Below, piece after piece: positions 9,196 to 21,610 of a stretch of 64,000 nt of DNA. The stretch covers positions 8,162,876-8,226,875 of the forward strand of contig JACTAT010000010.1 of NCBI GenBank assembly GCA_014526335.1, read 5' to 3'. The translations under genes were made by a program, and so were the position numbers. Within the stretch, counting starts at the first letter, position 1. The number at the start of each line of letters is the position of its first letter. The DNA is from Chrysaora quinquecirrha (taxonomy: Eukaryota > Cnidaria > Scyphozoa > Semaeostomeae > Pelagiidae). The notes beneath the pieces were generated by a model. It was not told where the DNA came from. It worked only from the letters and a program-made list of their open reading frames with translations, and searched no databases.

Positions 9196-10722
9196 TTTTC
9201 ACTTTTCTCAAAAACGTTTCTCACATTTTTTTTCACTTTTTCACTTTTTCAATTTTTGCACTTTTTATAAGAACTTTTTCGACTTTTTTTACTTTTTTCA
9301 CTTTTGTCAGTTTTCTCACCTTTTTCAGTTTTTCACTTTTTAATTTTTCACATTTTTCACTTTTTTCACTTTTTTCACTTTTTCACTTTTTCACTTTTTC
9401 ACTTTTTTTAAGAACTTTTTCCACTTTTTTCACTTTTTCGCTTTTTTCACTTTTTTCATTTTTTCATTTTTTCACTTTTTTCACTTTCTTCACTTTTTCA
9501 CTTTTTTCACTTTTTCACTTTTTTCACTTTTTTCACTTTTTTCACTTTTTCATTTTTTGAAACACTTTTTCACTTTTTCATTTTTTCACTTTCTTCATTT
9601 TTTGAAACACTTTTTCACTTTTTTCACTTTTTTCACTTTTTTCAGAAACTTTTCTCACATTTTTTGTCATTTTTTTCACTTTTTCTTTTTTTCCACTTTT
9701 TTCACTTTTTCACTTTTTTCAATTTTCTCACCTTTTTCACTTTTTCCACTTTTTTCAAAATTTTTTTCACTTTTTGTCTTTTATCACTTTTTTCACTTTT
9801 TTCACTTTTTTCGCTTTTTTCACTTTTTTCATTTTTTTGAAGCACTTTTTTCACTTTTTTTCACTTTTCCCCTTTTTTCACTTTTTTCAATTTATTCTCA
9901 TTTTTCACTTTTTCTAGTTTTTTAATATTATTCACTTTTTTGACTTTTTTAATTTTTTTTACTTTTTTCACTTTTTTCACTTTTTCACTTTTTTCATTAA
10001 TTAATTTTTTCACTTTTTCACTTTTTCACTTTTTCACTTTTTCACTTTTTCACTTTTTTCGCCTTTTTCACTTGTTTCACTTTTTCACTTTTTCACTTTT
10101 TCGCTTTTTCACTTTTTCAGTTTTTTCACTTTTCTCAAAAACGCTTCTCACATTTTTTTTCACTTTTTTCACTTTTTCAATTTTTGCACTTTTTATAAGA
10201 ACTTTTTCGACTTTTTTTACTTTTTTCACTTTTGTCAGTTTTCTCACCTTTTTCAGTTTTTCACTTTTTTGAAACACCTTTTTCACTTTTTCACTTTTTG
10301 AAACATTTATTTCACTTTTTCAATTTTTCACTTATTGCACTCTTTTCACTTTCTTCACTTTTTCACTTTTTAATTTTTCACTTTTTCACTTATTTCACTT
10401 TTTTCACCTTTTCACTTTTTCACTTTTTTCACTTTTTCACTTTTTTAGTTTTTTCATTTTTTCAGTTTTTCACTTTTTTCACTTTTTAGTTTTTTCATTC
10501 TTTTCACTTTTCTAAAAACTTTTCACTTTTTCACTTTTTACTTTTTCATTCTTTTCACTTTTTCAAAAACTATTTTCACTTTTTCATTTTTTCTAGTTTT
10601 TTCACTTGTTTCAATTTTTCACTTTTCTCACTTTTTTCACTTTTTTCACTTTTTTGAAACACATATTTCACTTTTTTCACTTTTTCACTTATTTCACTTG
10701 TTTCACATTTGTCACTTTTTTC
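9196..10722. repeat. (TTTTTCAC)n satellite, main array
   Basis: About 1.5 kb of TTTTTCAC-type repeats with larger-scale order. The block 9196-9350 recurs at 10125-10265, and 10262-10393 recurs at 1-138. The unit sits in a multi-kilobase higher-order repeat. It holds no genes. Confidence 0.9.
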
Positions 10723-11150
10723 CAGATAAATAAAATTGAAACACGTGTTCATCCTTTTCTTTTATTTGAATTGAAGAGGAACCATATCATAAAGACGTGC
10801 TATATTGAGGTAGTACAGCATGCCAAGGCTTTAGCAATACCGACTTGGTTGATTCTTTGACTTGTATTAAGGGGTACAGTGTTAGCAAAACCCTTTAGTT
10901 TTTTGTTTGACATCTATTAAGGCACTGCAACTATTTTTAGGCATTGTATTTAGGGTTTCAAAACAACATTAACCAAGCAGCTGGGCAGCTGGGCTACCGA
11001 GCTATTTGGTAACTCAGAAAGCGAACAACTGTGCAAATGGGCAACTGAGCAGCTCTGCAACTCGGCAACTAACCAACAGGGCAACAAAGCAACTGGACAA
11101 CCGAGCAGCTACACAACTGGGCAACTGAGCAAATAGGCATTCCAGCAATT
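10723..11150. repeat. Unique segment of the duplicated satellite block, copy 2
   Basis: Near-identical copy of 8771-9195. Here the GCAACTGG repeat that follows has expanded to over 1 kb. Confidence 0.85.
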
Positions 11151-12235
11151 GAGCAACTGCGCAACTTAGAAACTGGGAAACAAAGCAACCCAGCAACTGG
11201 GCCGCTGAGTAACTAGGAAACTGGGTAATAACTCCACCGAGCAACAGCACAATCAACCGACTCGGCAACTGAGGAAATGGGCAACTGGGCAACTGAGCAG
11301 CTGAGAAACTGGGCAACCAAGCAACGGAGCAACAGGGCAACCGATCAACTGGCCAGGTCACCATCTGAGCAGCTGGGGAACCAAAGCAACGGTGCACCTG
11401 GGAAACCCAGCCACTGGGCATCTAGGAAAGCATGCAGCTTGCAGCTGGGGAATTAGGCAACTGAGCAACTCCCCAACTGAGCAACTAGGAAACAAAAGCA
11501 ATGGCAACTGTGCAACTGGGAAACCGAGCAACTGTTCAATTGAGAAACCGAGCAACTTGGCAACTGGGTAACCAAGTAACTGGGAACCAGGCAACCGAGT
11601 AATCAGCAATAGGGCAACCAAGCAATTGGGCAAATGAGCAACTGGGAAACAGTGCAGCTGAGAAATCAAGCAACAGAGCGACAGGGCAAATAAGCAATTC
11701 GCCAACCAGAGTAAGGCGCAACTGCGCAACCCGGCAACTGAGAAATTGAGCGACTGGGCAACTTGGAAACTGAACAACTGGGAACCAAGCAACCGAGAAA
11801 ATCAGCCACAGGGCAGCCAAGCAATTGGGCAACTGGGAAACCAAAACTTGGCAACTGGGGAACTCCACAGCTGGGCAACCAAGCAACGCTGCAATAGGGC
11901 AACCGAGAAATTGCGCAAGGAAGCAACCGGAACTGAGCACCTGGGCAACCAGAGCAAGGCTGCAACTGGTCAACCGAGCAATTGGGCAGCTGGTAAACTG
12001 AGCAACTGCGTTACCTTGAAACCGAGCAACTTGTAACCAAGTAATCCAGCAAATCAGCAACTGTGTATCAAAGCAACTCGGCAAGTGAACAACTGAGCAA
12101 CATCACAACTTGGCAACTGGGAAACCAAGCAACGGAGCCAAAGGGCAACCAACAAATGTGGAAGTGAGCAACTTGGCAACTGAGCAACTAGATAACAAGA
12201 GTAATGGCGCAACTGGACAACCGAGGAACAGGGCT
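10975..12235. repeat. GCAACTGG minisatellite
   Basis: A long, degenerate array of short units around GCAACTGGGCAAC (8-9 base periodicity), AAC/GGG-rich on the plus strand. Both strands give long open frames because stops are rare in the unit, so these frames are artefacts. Confidence 0.85.
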
Positions 12236-12243
12236 GGGCAAAT

Positions 12244-12525
12244 TACATTCCCATGTCATCAACATTTCACGTGATCCTGTGTATCCTCAAGAAAGAGGTT
12301 ACCATTTTAAATCCCCCTGGTGCATTTCACCTGTCTAGATTCTGATTTTCTCCTTTTGACATTCCCACACAGATGCGATGGTCATATGATGCTTTTTATC
12401 CTCAAAAATAATGTCCAAAACGAAAATCTCCCCGGTGTTTGACGTCACTCTAGATCCCTACTCTTTCTGTATGAAATTCTCATCAGATTGGATGTTCACG
12501 TGATGCTTTTTATTCTTACCAATGA
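12244..12525. repeat. Three degenerate units of about 118 bases
   Basis: A motif close to GATGCTTTTTATCCTCAA recurs near 12265, 12388 and 12505 with similar flanks, so the stretch is a decayed tandem triplet. Confidence 0.45.
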
Positions 12526-14193
12526 TTATTGCAACTAAACTCCCGCGTTTGTATGAGCTCAGTCACATTATTTCTTGCATTGTCAACTGCTATGTGCACA
12601 GATGACCTACACAACGAGTTTGGAAGGAGGGAGAGCAAGTGCGGAGCACTTGCCACTGAGAGGTTGCCGTGAGCACAGCGAGCGGCAGCCGAGCACAGCG
12701 ACGTGAAGCCTCCCCCGCGAGCCGCCAAGCAGAGAGAAGCGTAGAGCGAGCGGCCGAGCTAGTATGCTAATATGCTTCAATGAAAATCAGGTTGACCATT
12801 GTTTTGTTCCCCGTATTGAGCCTTATGAACGATTCAACCGAAAGGCTTTTCCCTGGGCCACCTAGAAACGTGCTTATTTTTTTATCGATCCAATTTCTGG
12901 CGGGACACGGTTTAAAGATTTTTCTAAGCATTTTGAAGCCTATAAGTTGGTTAAAACTGCGATTTTCCCTCGGCTCGAAAAAGTTTCCACTTCAATGGCG
13001 GCCATCTATTGTTCCTCTCAACGCACGCACAGTGATTCTTTTGTCCTGCGGAAGTTTGTTTTCGTTCTGGCAAAATCCCAAAATGTTGTTTTCTTTTCGT
13101 GTGTGAAAGTTCTGAATTATTTTGGCTTTACAGGAAAGGCAAATGTTGCTTTTAAATGAACTAACATTTCTATGAATAGGTTCGTATGATTTTTGTCGAT
13201 TTACAACTTAATTTTTTTCTATTTCATAAGAGTCTACAAATTTTTCAGCTAGGAAGGGAGAATTTGCTGGCTTACTTTTAGAATACAGGGGCATACATTG
13301 GCATTGATTGTAGGCTACCTACAACCAGTCATTAATATAATTTGAAACAATGCGCTTTTGTTGAATGACAATTGTATTCTCCGCAGGACAATATGTACTT
13401 AACACAGAATGACCTATTGTTTTTAGTCCCGCATTTCTAGAGGATCAGCGGTCAGACGAGGTGGACGAGATTTCAGTGGCGACTTTGTTCTCATTTTAGT
13501 TGACATAGTCTTGGTTGTAACAAGCTGAAAATAACACGGATATGTAGGACAAGAAAACAGCCTTAACTTGCATAGTTTAGAAATTATATTTTATGGCAGT
13601 GAGGATGGAGTTGGAGCTCGTTTTGTGAATGTTAGGCCAGCGCCATGTTGAATGTAGCGTTTTTAGGTGATCCACAGAGTTCTTCGCTCACTGGTCACGG
13701 AGATAGAAGCGACAAATTTACAAGGGATGGATGGCTTACGCAAGTACAGAACTACAGATTCAGGTTATTTGCAACTTTGGGATATTTAAAATGGCAGAGG
13801 TCTGCAGGATTCAACCTGTAATTATTGTCCGTTGTCCGATGTTGTTCAAACAACCTGGTGATTAGTCGCTGGACCTAACCACCCGGCTGCAAATTCTTGG
13901 TAGCAAGGGACTTTATAGTTGAAGCAAGAAAGATGTAAGAAAAGTCGGAATTTATGAGATTGTATGGGGAACCTCTTAGGGAAACCCTTTTTGTGCTATG
14001 ATATTGATAATGAAATTTGTTCTGGTGTTTGTATAAAGCAATGTCAATAGGCCAATGTATCTAGGTTTCTTTCAAAAGAACTTTTCTCTATGCTTTGGGC
14101 AAGGCAAATATTATGGATGGGTTTTAAAATAGCTTTCTCACTTTTGTTGTTTTTATACCTCTAAACATATATATAAACTTTCATTATAAATTT
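12526..14193. other. No gene recognised
   Basis: A GC-richer patch at 12625-12770 has short hairpins (for example GCAAGTGCGGAGCACTTGC). The rest is AT-rich with only short, unrecognised frames. I see no motif, repeat family or supported exon. Confidence 0.5.
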
Positions 14194-14693
14194 NNNNNNN
14201 NNNNNNNNNNNNNNNNNNNNNNNNNNNNNNNNNNNNNNNNNNNNNNNNNNNNNNNNNNNNNNNNNNNNNNNNNNNNNNNNNNNNNNNNNNNNNNNNNNNN
14301 NNNNNNNNNNNNNNNNNNNNNNNNNNNNNNNNNNNNNNNNNNNNNNNNNNNNNNNNNNNNNNNNNNNNNNNNNNNNNNNNNNNNNNNNNNNNNNNNNNNN
14401 NNNNNNNNNNNNNNNNNNNNNNNNNNNNNNNNNNNNNNNNNNNNNNNNNNNNNNNNNNNNNNNNNNNNNNNNNNNNNNNNNNNNNNNNNNNNNNNNNNNN
14501 NNNNNNNNNNNNNNNNNNNNNNNNNNNNNNNNNNNNNNNNNNNNNNNNNNNNNNNNNNNNNNNNNNNNNNNNNNNNNNNNNNNNNNNNNNNNNNNNNNNN
14601 NNNNNNNNNNNNNNNNNNNNNNNNNNNNNNNNNNNNNNNNNNNNNNNNNNNNNNNNNNNNNNNNNNNNNNNNNNNNNNNNNNNNNNNNNNNNN
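14194..14693. other. Assembly gap (500 N)
   Basis: Exactly 500 undetermined bases, so probably a scaffold join of arbitrary size. Sequence order across it is not guaranteed. Confidence 0.99.
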
Positions 14694-16262
14694 CTGTATA
14701 TATTAAAGAAAAGCCAATAGATCTGAATCTGTCATTCAGATCGATGACGTAATCGTTCATTGGCTTATTTTCTCAGCAACATAAAATGTTGTCTACTACC
14801 GTAAATAGTTCGCAATAATTTCGGAAACACAAAATATAGTGCTTGGCATTCTATCCAATCAATTTAACCCATTATTTTATCAAATCAAAATTTTTGTTAT
14901 GACGTCACTATGACGTCTTATTAATAAGAGCTAATATATGTCAATAAATATAATTTGGTATATCTGAAACTAATTGCATACCAAATAAGGCATTCCCAAG
15001 CGAACACATTTTTTTTCTTGAACAAATAGCTCAATCAATTATTCCGATAATTGCATGACGTAATCATGACGTCACACTCGTAATATCGGGCATTCGTCGT
15101 GGCAACATCGAAATTCGTGATCTGCAAGTCAAAACCTTTTGAATGATGTATAGAAAGTACAATTAACACAAGAAGTTCACGGGACCATTTTTCGACAAAC
15201 AGATACTGACTATATCTACAAAATAAATTTTCTCGATAATACAATAAAGTTCAGAAATATTTACTGTTGCAGTTCCTTTGACCTGACGACTTTCAAGGGC
15301 TTTCAGTTCAGGTTTTCGGTCCCGCTTCAGTCTGTGTTTGAATCCAAAAATTTTAAAGGAAAAACTTCGTTTCACTCCAAATTAAAACAGCATAGAGAAA
15401 TCATCTATTGAAAAGCACTGTATCGCAAAGTTGAATTAAATAATGCCTTCTTGACCCTAAACTTTTCGATTTACATCGTTTGTTGCAGAACCTGTGAAAA
15501 GCTGCGATAAAGTTTCCCCTCCATTGCTAGCCAAGATCTCTTGTAATCCAGGAGGCAAGCAGTCTTATCTAAACAAACCGAAGTTTTATATTTCGACAAC
15601 AGAAACGAATTTGATTGGCCAGTAAAAGAATATCTTTTGAAAAAACACAATGGTCTATTGTTAAAAACTCAAATACTGCTCTCTGATCGGTGGACCAATT
15701 TTCTGAGTGCAAAGTGGAAAAATTGTTGCCACTTTCAGACACGCATTTGAACAAGTGCCTCACTGAAGCCAACAACAACAACATCAATGCAATTCAATGT
15801 GAGCGAAAGTTAGGAACTTGGGACGAGTCTAGTCCTGATCCCCAAACTAGGATCAACCCAATCTCGCTCCCAGAGCTATTTAGGCGAGCAATGAATACCC
15901 CTGGTACTTACCCCACGATTCGTGGGTGATTATGATAATTTATGCAATGAATTATTTATAATTCTGCAAGCCAGCAAGCTTGGACGTGTGTGTGACTCTT
16001 TGAATGAATTTTACAGGGTGCAAAATAACTTTAACATTTTACTTTCGTTCGACTTGGAAAATTGAAAATAATGCACTTTTAAATTGAAAATTTAGAGAAC
16101 TTGAGGGCAATGCTTTATAAACATTAGCCCAATTTTTTCAGGAGATTGCTTGTATTTTGAGGAGTATTTTTTAATGCCAAGAGTTACTTTCAAGCGATGT
16201 TTTTGTAAAGTTGTGTTCATGCAATTTTTCGTTGAAGGTATGGCACGCCATATGTAGCATTA
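14694..16262. other. No gene recognised
   Basis: AT-rich sequence. A plus-strand frame of 79 codons at 15690-15929 has no recognisable motif and no clear splice signals, so I do not call it a gene. Confidence 0.5.
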
Positions 16263-16264
16263 TT

Positions 16265-16682
16265 CAAAACCTTCATTCAATGTTCAAAAACATCCATTCA
16301 ATGTTCAAATACATCCATTCAATGATCAAAAAGTTTATTCAATGTTCAAAAACTTTCATTCAATGTTCAAAAAGTTTATTCAATGTTCAAAAACATTCAT
16401 TCAATGTTCAAAAAGTTTATTCAATGTTCAAAAACATTCATTCAATGTTCAAAAAGTTTATTCAATGTTCAAAAAGTTTATTCAATGTTCAAAAACCTTC
16501 ATTCAATGTTCAAAAACCTTTATTCAATGTTCAAAAACCTCATTCAATGTTCAAAAACATCCATTCTTCAATGTTCAAAAACATCCATTCAATGTTCAAA
16601 AAGTTTATTCAATGTTCAAAAACTTTCATCCAATGTTCAAAATATTCATTCAATGTTTAAAAAGTTTATTCAATGTTCAATT
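16265..16682. repeat. 22-base minisatellite (ATTCAATGTTCAAAAA)
   Basis: About 18-20 copies of ATTCAATGTTCAAAAA plus a variable CATCC or GTTT tail. A short inverted version lies at 18725-18815. Both are bordered by the same unique motif (CTTGAAAACCTGG) in opposite orientation, so the array is part of an outer inverted repeat. Confidence 0.85.
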
Positions 16683-16771
16683 GGCTATCTTGAAAACCTG
16701 GATTGTGGAATATTGGAATAGAATATTGGAATGTCCAAAACTCGTAAATTCGACATTAATAGACCATATCA

Positions 16772-17865
16772 ACTAAGGGTTTCGTTTTCAAAGAAATGTA
16801 AAATTAGGTCATAGAGATATTTTGACTTCAGATTCGAATTTAGCACCTTCTTTTCAGTATTGAGGCAAACTTTTACGCTGCTAGTCCTAGTCCTTACGAT
16901 GCTGATTCTATAGCGATTTTTTAGAATTGAATTGTATATTGTTTAACCCTAATCCTACCGGGGGGGTGGAATCCACCCCCCTCAAGCTTTTCTTGAAACT
17001 GTTTTGTTGTGTGATGGATGTAAGCTTCAAAGCCAGGCTTACTTTAAGCCTATATGTATAAGCTACAATTTGCTACAACAAAATTCCCAAAATAATAACA
17101 ATGGGTCACGTGACATTGCCTTATATGGAAAGCGGTCATGACAAAACCACATAGAAATGCCTATTTTTACCAGTAAATCTTATCAGAATTGACTGATTCT
17201 TTGCAAGGTAAGAGAAAATAGTTACTAGCAACAAAATGTAAAGAAATTTCCGGATTGATATCAAGGAAGGTCGATTTTTGACCGACATCCATAGCATGTT
17301 TTGATTATGATGTCACAATGACGTCATAATAGAAGTGGGAGACGCCCAATTTTCCAACATTACTCCTAATACATTGGCCATTGATTGCTCTAGCCCTACT
17401 GGACAGCAATTTATGGAGGGGGGATGGAAACCAACCCCCCGGCTGTGTTAGATCAAAAAAGCCCCATAGGATTAGGGTTAACGTTAGTATAGCACAATAG
17501 TGATAAACACTTATTCAAACTAACATGAAGCAACTCCATCGATTGCATCAAAGAATCATTTATTACAGAAGGAACACGAGCATTATTTATTTAATTTATT
17601 TATTAGCGATTAAAAGTTTGAAAATTTATAAGGGATTTCACAATGTAAAATGATTGAGGGTAAAAAATTTCACCTCCAACGATTTTTCACGGTCAAATCC
17701 TTTAAAGTATTTCAAACCTTTAACACCTGTAAAATCGTTATCATAAGGACTAGAAGCATACAACTTTGCCTCAGCATTAAAATAAAGGTGCTTAATTCGA
17801 ATCTGAAGTCGAAATTTCTCTATGACCTAATTTGCAATTTCTTTGAAAACGAGGCCCTTACTTGA
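16772..17865. mobile_element. Inverted-repeat element (arms about 130 bases)
   Basis: 16772-16900 matches the reverse complement of about 17737-17865 at roughly 80 percent by eye, including TTCGAATCTGAAGTC in the right arm. The interior holds a piggyBac-like MITE and no coding sequence. Likely a non-autonomous DNA transposon or an old palindrome; no target duplication is clear. Confidence 0.5.
16947..17477. mobile_element. piggyBac-like MITE
   Basis: 531 bases with terminal inverted repeats CCCTAATCCTA / TAGGATTAGGG, flanked on both sides by TTAA (16943-16946 and 17478-17481). TTAA duplication plus CCC-type ends is the piggyBac hallmark. A G-run (GGGGGGGTGG) and its complement lie just inside the ends. 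No transposase is present. Confidence 0.7.
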
Positions 17866-17870
17866 AATGT

Positions 17871-17915
17871 AAGATGGAGGGTGCGCCTTTTGCGCACTTG
17901 CTCTCCATCTTGCCC
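17871..17915. repeat. Short hairpin
   Basis: AAGATGGAG pairs with CTCCATCTT, and GTGCGC with GCGCAC inside, giving a stem around TTTT. Function unknown. Confidence 0.5.
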
Positions 17916-18724
17916 AGGCTAGTGTTTTTGTCGAAATTCCTAACGACCTAATGCCAAACCTAAAGCAGACAAATAGTTCGTGACTTTGTCAGTCTAACCT
18001 AATGACCTTTAATGGCCACAGTGTACACTTTTGATGAGAAAGAGTTGAATCTGCACGCAGGCTCCAAAAAAAACACGGGAAATTTAATAAAATAAATATT
18101 TCGCAGAGCAGACTGAGGTGAAAAGTTTGTGCGGCACTTCACTCCTCTACAAGGCGCATAACATTCATGTTGAAGCAAAAGGATTTTGAAGAGATTTCAA
18201 TGGAAACAATAGAAATCCCAGCAAAGGGTAAGCGACACTGAAGAGTGAATTCCCCCTCGATAAGTTCTTTTCGGAAAAGAAAAAATTTCAGTGCTAGAGT
18301 TTCGCAACTTTTTGGTCATTCGAGAGTTTAGGTTTCTTATAAAAAGTTTACAAGAGTGCTTTATGTGAGATATATTGGCAAGAGAAACTTTTTCATTCTA
18401 TTTCATCTTAATTACTGTAACTCAGCTCAAATAGTAATCTCACACAAATGAAATGAAACGCATCCCGTGACATTGACGTTTATTTTTGTCTGATTTTTCG
18501 ATGTAGTAGCTACAGAATGCCGTGCAACAAATTACCAAAATAACAACAAAAAACTGATTTGATGATTGAGAACAGTTTACAAACCCCACCCCTACCCAAC
18601 GGCACTGAATATCGTACTGGACTCGGACAGAAAAGCCTCCCCGATATCTCCCAACGGTGCTGAACTTCCCCATGGTACTGAATATTCCATTCCAATCTTC
18701 CCCATTCCAGGTTTTCAAGATAGC
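17916..18724. other. No gene recognised
   Basis: Unassigned sequence; short frames on both strands lack motifs or supporting splice sites. The end (about 18660-18724) is the inverted partner of 16683-16740. Confidence 0.45.
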
Positions 18725-19184
18725 AATAAACTTTTTAACATTGAATGAAATTTTTGAGCATTGAATAAACTTTTTGAACTTTCAATGAAACTTTTTGAAT
18801 AAACTTTTTTAACATTCAGGGGTGGATCCAGCACGAAAATGGGACGGTTGCTCACGGGGGACCACGCCCTTTTTTATTTTGGGAAACGCCCTTTTTATTT
18901 GTGGAAACACCCTTTTTCGTTGGGGCACCTCCTACTATCAGACAGTGCCTTGAAGTTTAAAATAACTACTATAATGCTACGATACGACAAAACTGTAATA
19001 TTGTACAGCTCAATACTTGTAACACAAGGAAGATACATTGATAAGCCTGCATGTCCAATTAATGCAATGGAAGCTGCGTTATACAAAAAATTGCCATTTG
19101 CCAGAGTTCTATAGAGCAAGAGCATTAGTTCATTATGATTATGTACTAGCCCATGCCCCGTCTCTGACCACCGCCTTGTAGAAC

Positions 19185-19300
19185 CTCCGCCTCAAGGACC
19201 TCTGCCTCAAAGATGTCTGCCTCAAGGACCTCTGCCCTAAGGACCTCTGCCTCAAGGACCTCTGCCTTAAGAACCTCTGCCTCAACGAACTCTGCTTCTC
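19185..19300. repeat. 15-16 base minisatellite (CTCTGCCTCAAGGAC)
   Basis: About seven tandem copies with few changes; not coding. Confidence 0.8.
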
Positions 19301-19479
19301 GACTTAGCTCCTAGTTTCTAATCTTGAGTATTTTTCTTTGATCCTAGTTCAGGGTCCCTTTTCCTAGTGCCAATCACAGTTCTGATCCTCTGTTTTAGTC
19401 CTTAGTCCAGAATGACGTTCCTAAGTTTCAAATTAGTGAGTTTACAGCAGTTCTCTTTGTCTATGGTCAGTTCCTGAAA

Positions 19480-20255
19480 TAGTCCTGAAAGAACTGATGG
19501 TCTCCCATCCCATTCCTTGGTCCTGTTCCACAGTCTTGATATTGTTCAGATTTTCTATCCCATTCCTTAGTCCTGAAATTATTCATGGGGTCCCGTCCCA
19601 TTTCTTTGTATTGTTTCTTATTCCTGATTTTATCGATAGTCTTCAGTCCTGTTCCTTTAGCCTGTTCCTTTGTCCTAAAATTATTCAGGGTCTTCACTCC
19701 AGTTCCTTAGTCTAGTTTGTAAACTTTGTTATTTTTCACATTTCTTAGTCCTGAAATTATTCCTGGTCTTCAGTCCCGTTCCTTAGTCCTGTTTCTCAGT
19801 CCTGAATTTACTCATGGTCTTGAGTCCCATTCCATAGTCCTGTTCCACGGTCCTGAAATTACTCATGGTCTTCAGCCCCATTCCTTAGTCCTGTTCCTCT
19901 ATCCTGACGTTACTCGTGGTCTTCAGTCCCATTCCTTAGTCCTGTTCTTCAGTCCTGAAATTACTCATGGTCTTCAGTCCTGTTCCTTATTCCTGTTCCT
20001 AAGTCCCGAATTTACTCATGGTCTTAGGTCCCATTCTTAAGGCTTTTTCCTCAGTCCTGAATTTACTCATGGTCTTCAGTCCCATTCCTTAGTCCTGTTC
20101 CTCAGTCCTGAAATTACTCATGGTCTTCAGTCCCATTCCTTAGTCCTGTTCCTCAGTCCTGAAATTACTCATGGTCTTCAGTCCCATTCCTTATTCCTGT
20201 TCTTCAGTCCCGAATTTACTCATGGTCTTAGGTCCCATTCTTAAGGCTTAAAACG
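19480..20255. repeat. 51-base minisatellite
   Basis: Tandem units of about 51 bases built from CAGTCCCATTCCTTAGTCCT and CTGAAATTACTCATGGTCTT. The best-preserved copies are at 19850-20255 and the left side is more decayed. The frame at 19726-20040 only reflects the repeat. Confidence 0.85.
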
Positions 20256-21265
20256 ATCTCACCCAAAACTTTGGTAGGCTTTACTTGCGTGCCGCAGTAG
20301 AATATCAGAGAGAGAGAGAGAAGATTGAGTTTGTGCTTTTCTGTGTTTTACCAACTTGCATCTGAATCTCAATTTAACCTGAATAATCACTAACTAAAAT
20401 CTACCTACTTTTATACTAAATCTAAGTGAACTATATACAACTATGACAAAAAGCTACCTATTTTCCTTTATCTATATAAAATATTTAAACAGGAGATTCA
20501 AAAATATAGATTCATCATTGAACGTTTCGATCTTATGATCTTCTTCAGCAAATACAATATTTATATACAATATACAATACAATATATTTATAACTATATA
20601 TAATATTTTTCTACATATATGGAATGAAATGATAGGCTATAATGGTAAGAAAAACTAGCTAAATAAGGAATGTATAAGGAAGGCTATGCTATGTATGACA
20701 TATAAGGTAATACCTATGATGCTGCGGGAATTACCTACGTGGGCAGCATGTAATGATGCAATGCGGGGATGCCTATGCTAGTGCATGCTACAGGATGTTA
20801 CCTAAAATGGCTAGCTAAGAATTAGAAACTAAATATGCTAATTTATGCTAAAATATGCTAACTACTACAACTATGTTTAAATAGAATAGATAAGTATTAC
20901 GTTAACTTAACTTTTGATCTTATAGTAATCAATTTCTAACATTTTGACTTGTTTCTATTGTATTCAATTTTTGGTTAGCTTTTAGAATGAGACATTTGAA
21001 ATCATATGGGTGTTGTTTTTTCTTTATTTTACTGTTGTGTAACAGAGTAATTTACTAATGGCTTGGTTGCTCAGGCAGTGTAATTTATCTATCCAATTGT
21101 GTAACTATGTTTTCACACACTTTTTGGATTAGAAATACTGTAATTTTTGCAGAGCCTCTACTATTTGTAAAATTTTTCATACAATAATTCTTTTTAATTC
21201 AAGCAATTTTTAGCCATAATGTTCGACAAATAGCTTGCTGAAAGCAGTACGATTGCGCTATAACC
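20256..21265. other. No gene recognised
   Basis: Contains a short GA microsatellite (20308-20325) and AT-rich unique sequence. Nothing else identified. Confidence 0.5.
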
Positions 21266-21269
21266 TTCA

Positions 21270-21610
21270 CTGATGTTATCCCCCCACTGTACTGAACAGC
21301 CTCCACTGTACTGATGTTATCCCTCCGCAATGTTGTCCTCCCACACGCATCATGTTATCCCTCCACTGTACTGATGTTATCCCTCCACAGTACAGAACTG
21401 CCTCCACTGTACTGATGCTATCCCCCCACATGCATCATGTTATCCCTCCACTGTACTGATGTTATCCCTCCACTGTACTGCACAACCTCCGCTGTACTCA
21501 ATGTAATACCTCCGCTGTACTGAATAGCCTCCACTGTACTCAATGTTATCCCCTCACTGTACTGAACAACCTCCACTGTACTGCACAGCCTCCACTGTAC
21601 TGCACAGACA
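21270..21610. repeat. CTCCACTGTACTG minisatellite
   Basis: About 15 copies of a 20-22 base unit with CCTCCACTGTACTGATGTTA as one form and AACAGCCTCCACTGTACTG as another. Confidence 0.85.

Noticed and set aside
8422..10489. Long frames rich in K/V or F/H over the TTTTTCAC arrays
   Set aside because: They arise because the simple repeat lacks stops in some frames; the peptides are pure low complexity.
11014..12084. Several overlapping 100-180 codon minus-strand frames rich in L, C, S, P and Q
   Set aside because: Translation of the GCAACTGG minisatellite in different frames; no domain.
14161..14760. A 199-codon minus-strand frame
   Set aside because: It spans the 500-N gap, so almost all residues are undefined.
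16211..16776. Three overlapping frames with repeated MFK/IQCSK
   Set aside because: They follow the 22-base minisatellite only.
16943..17481. TTAGGG/CCCTAA motifs taken as interstitial telomere repeats
   Set aside because: Single copies at the inverted ends of a TTAA-flanked MITE explain them better.
19497..20040. Plus-strand frames with repeated HGLQSHSLVL
   Set aside because: Product of the 51-base minisatellite.
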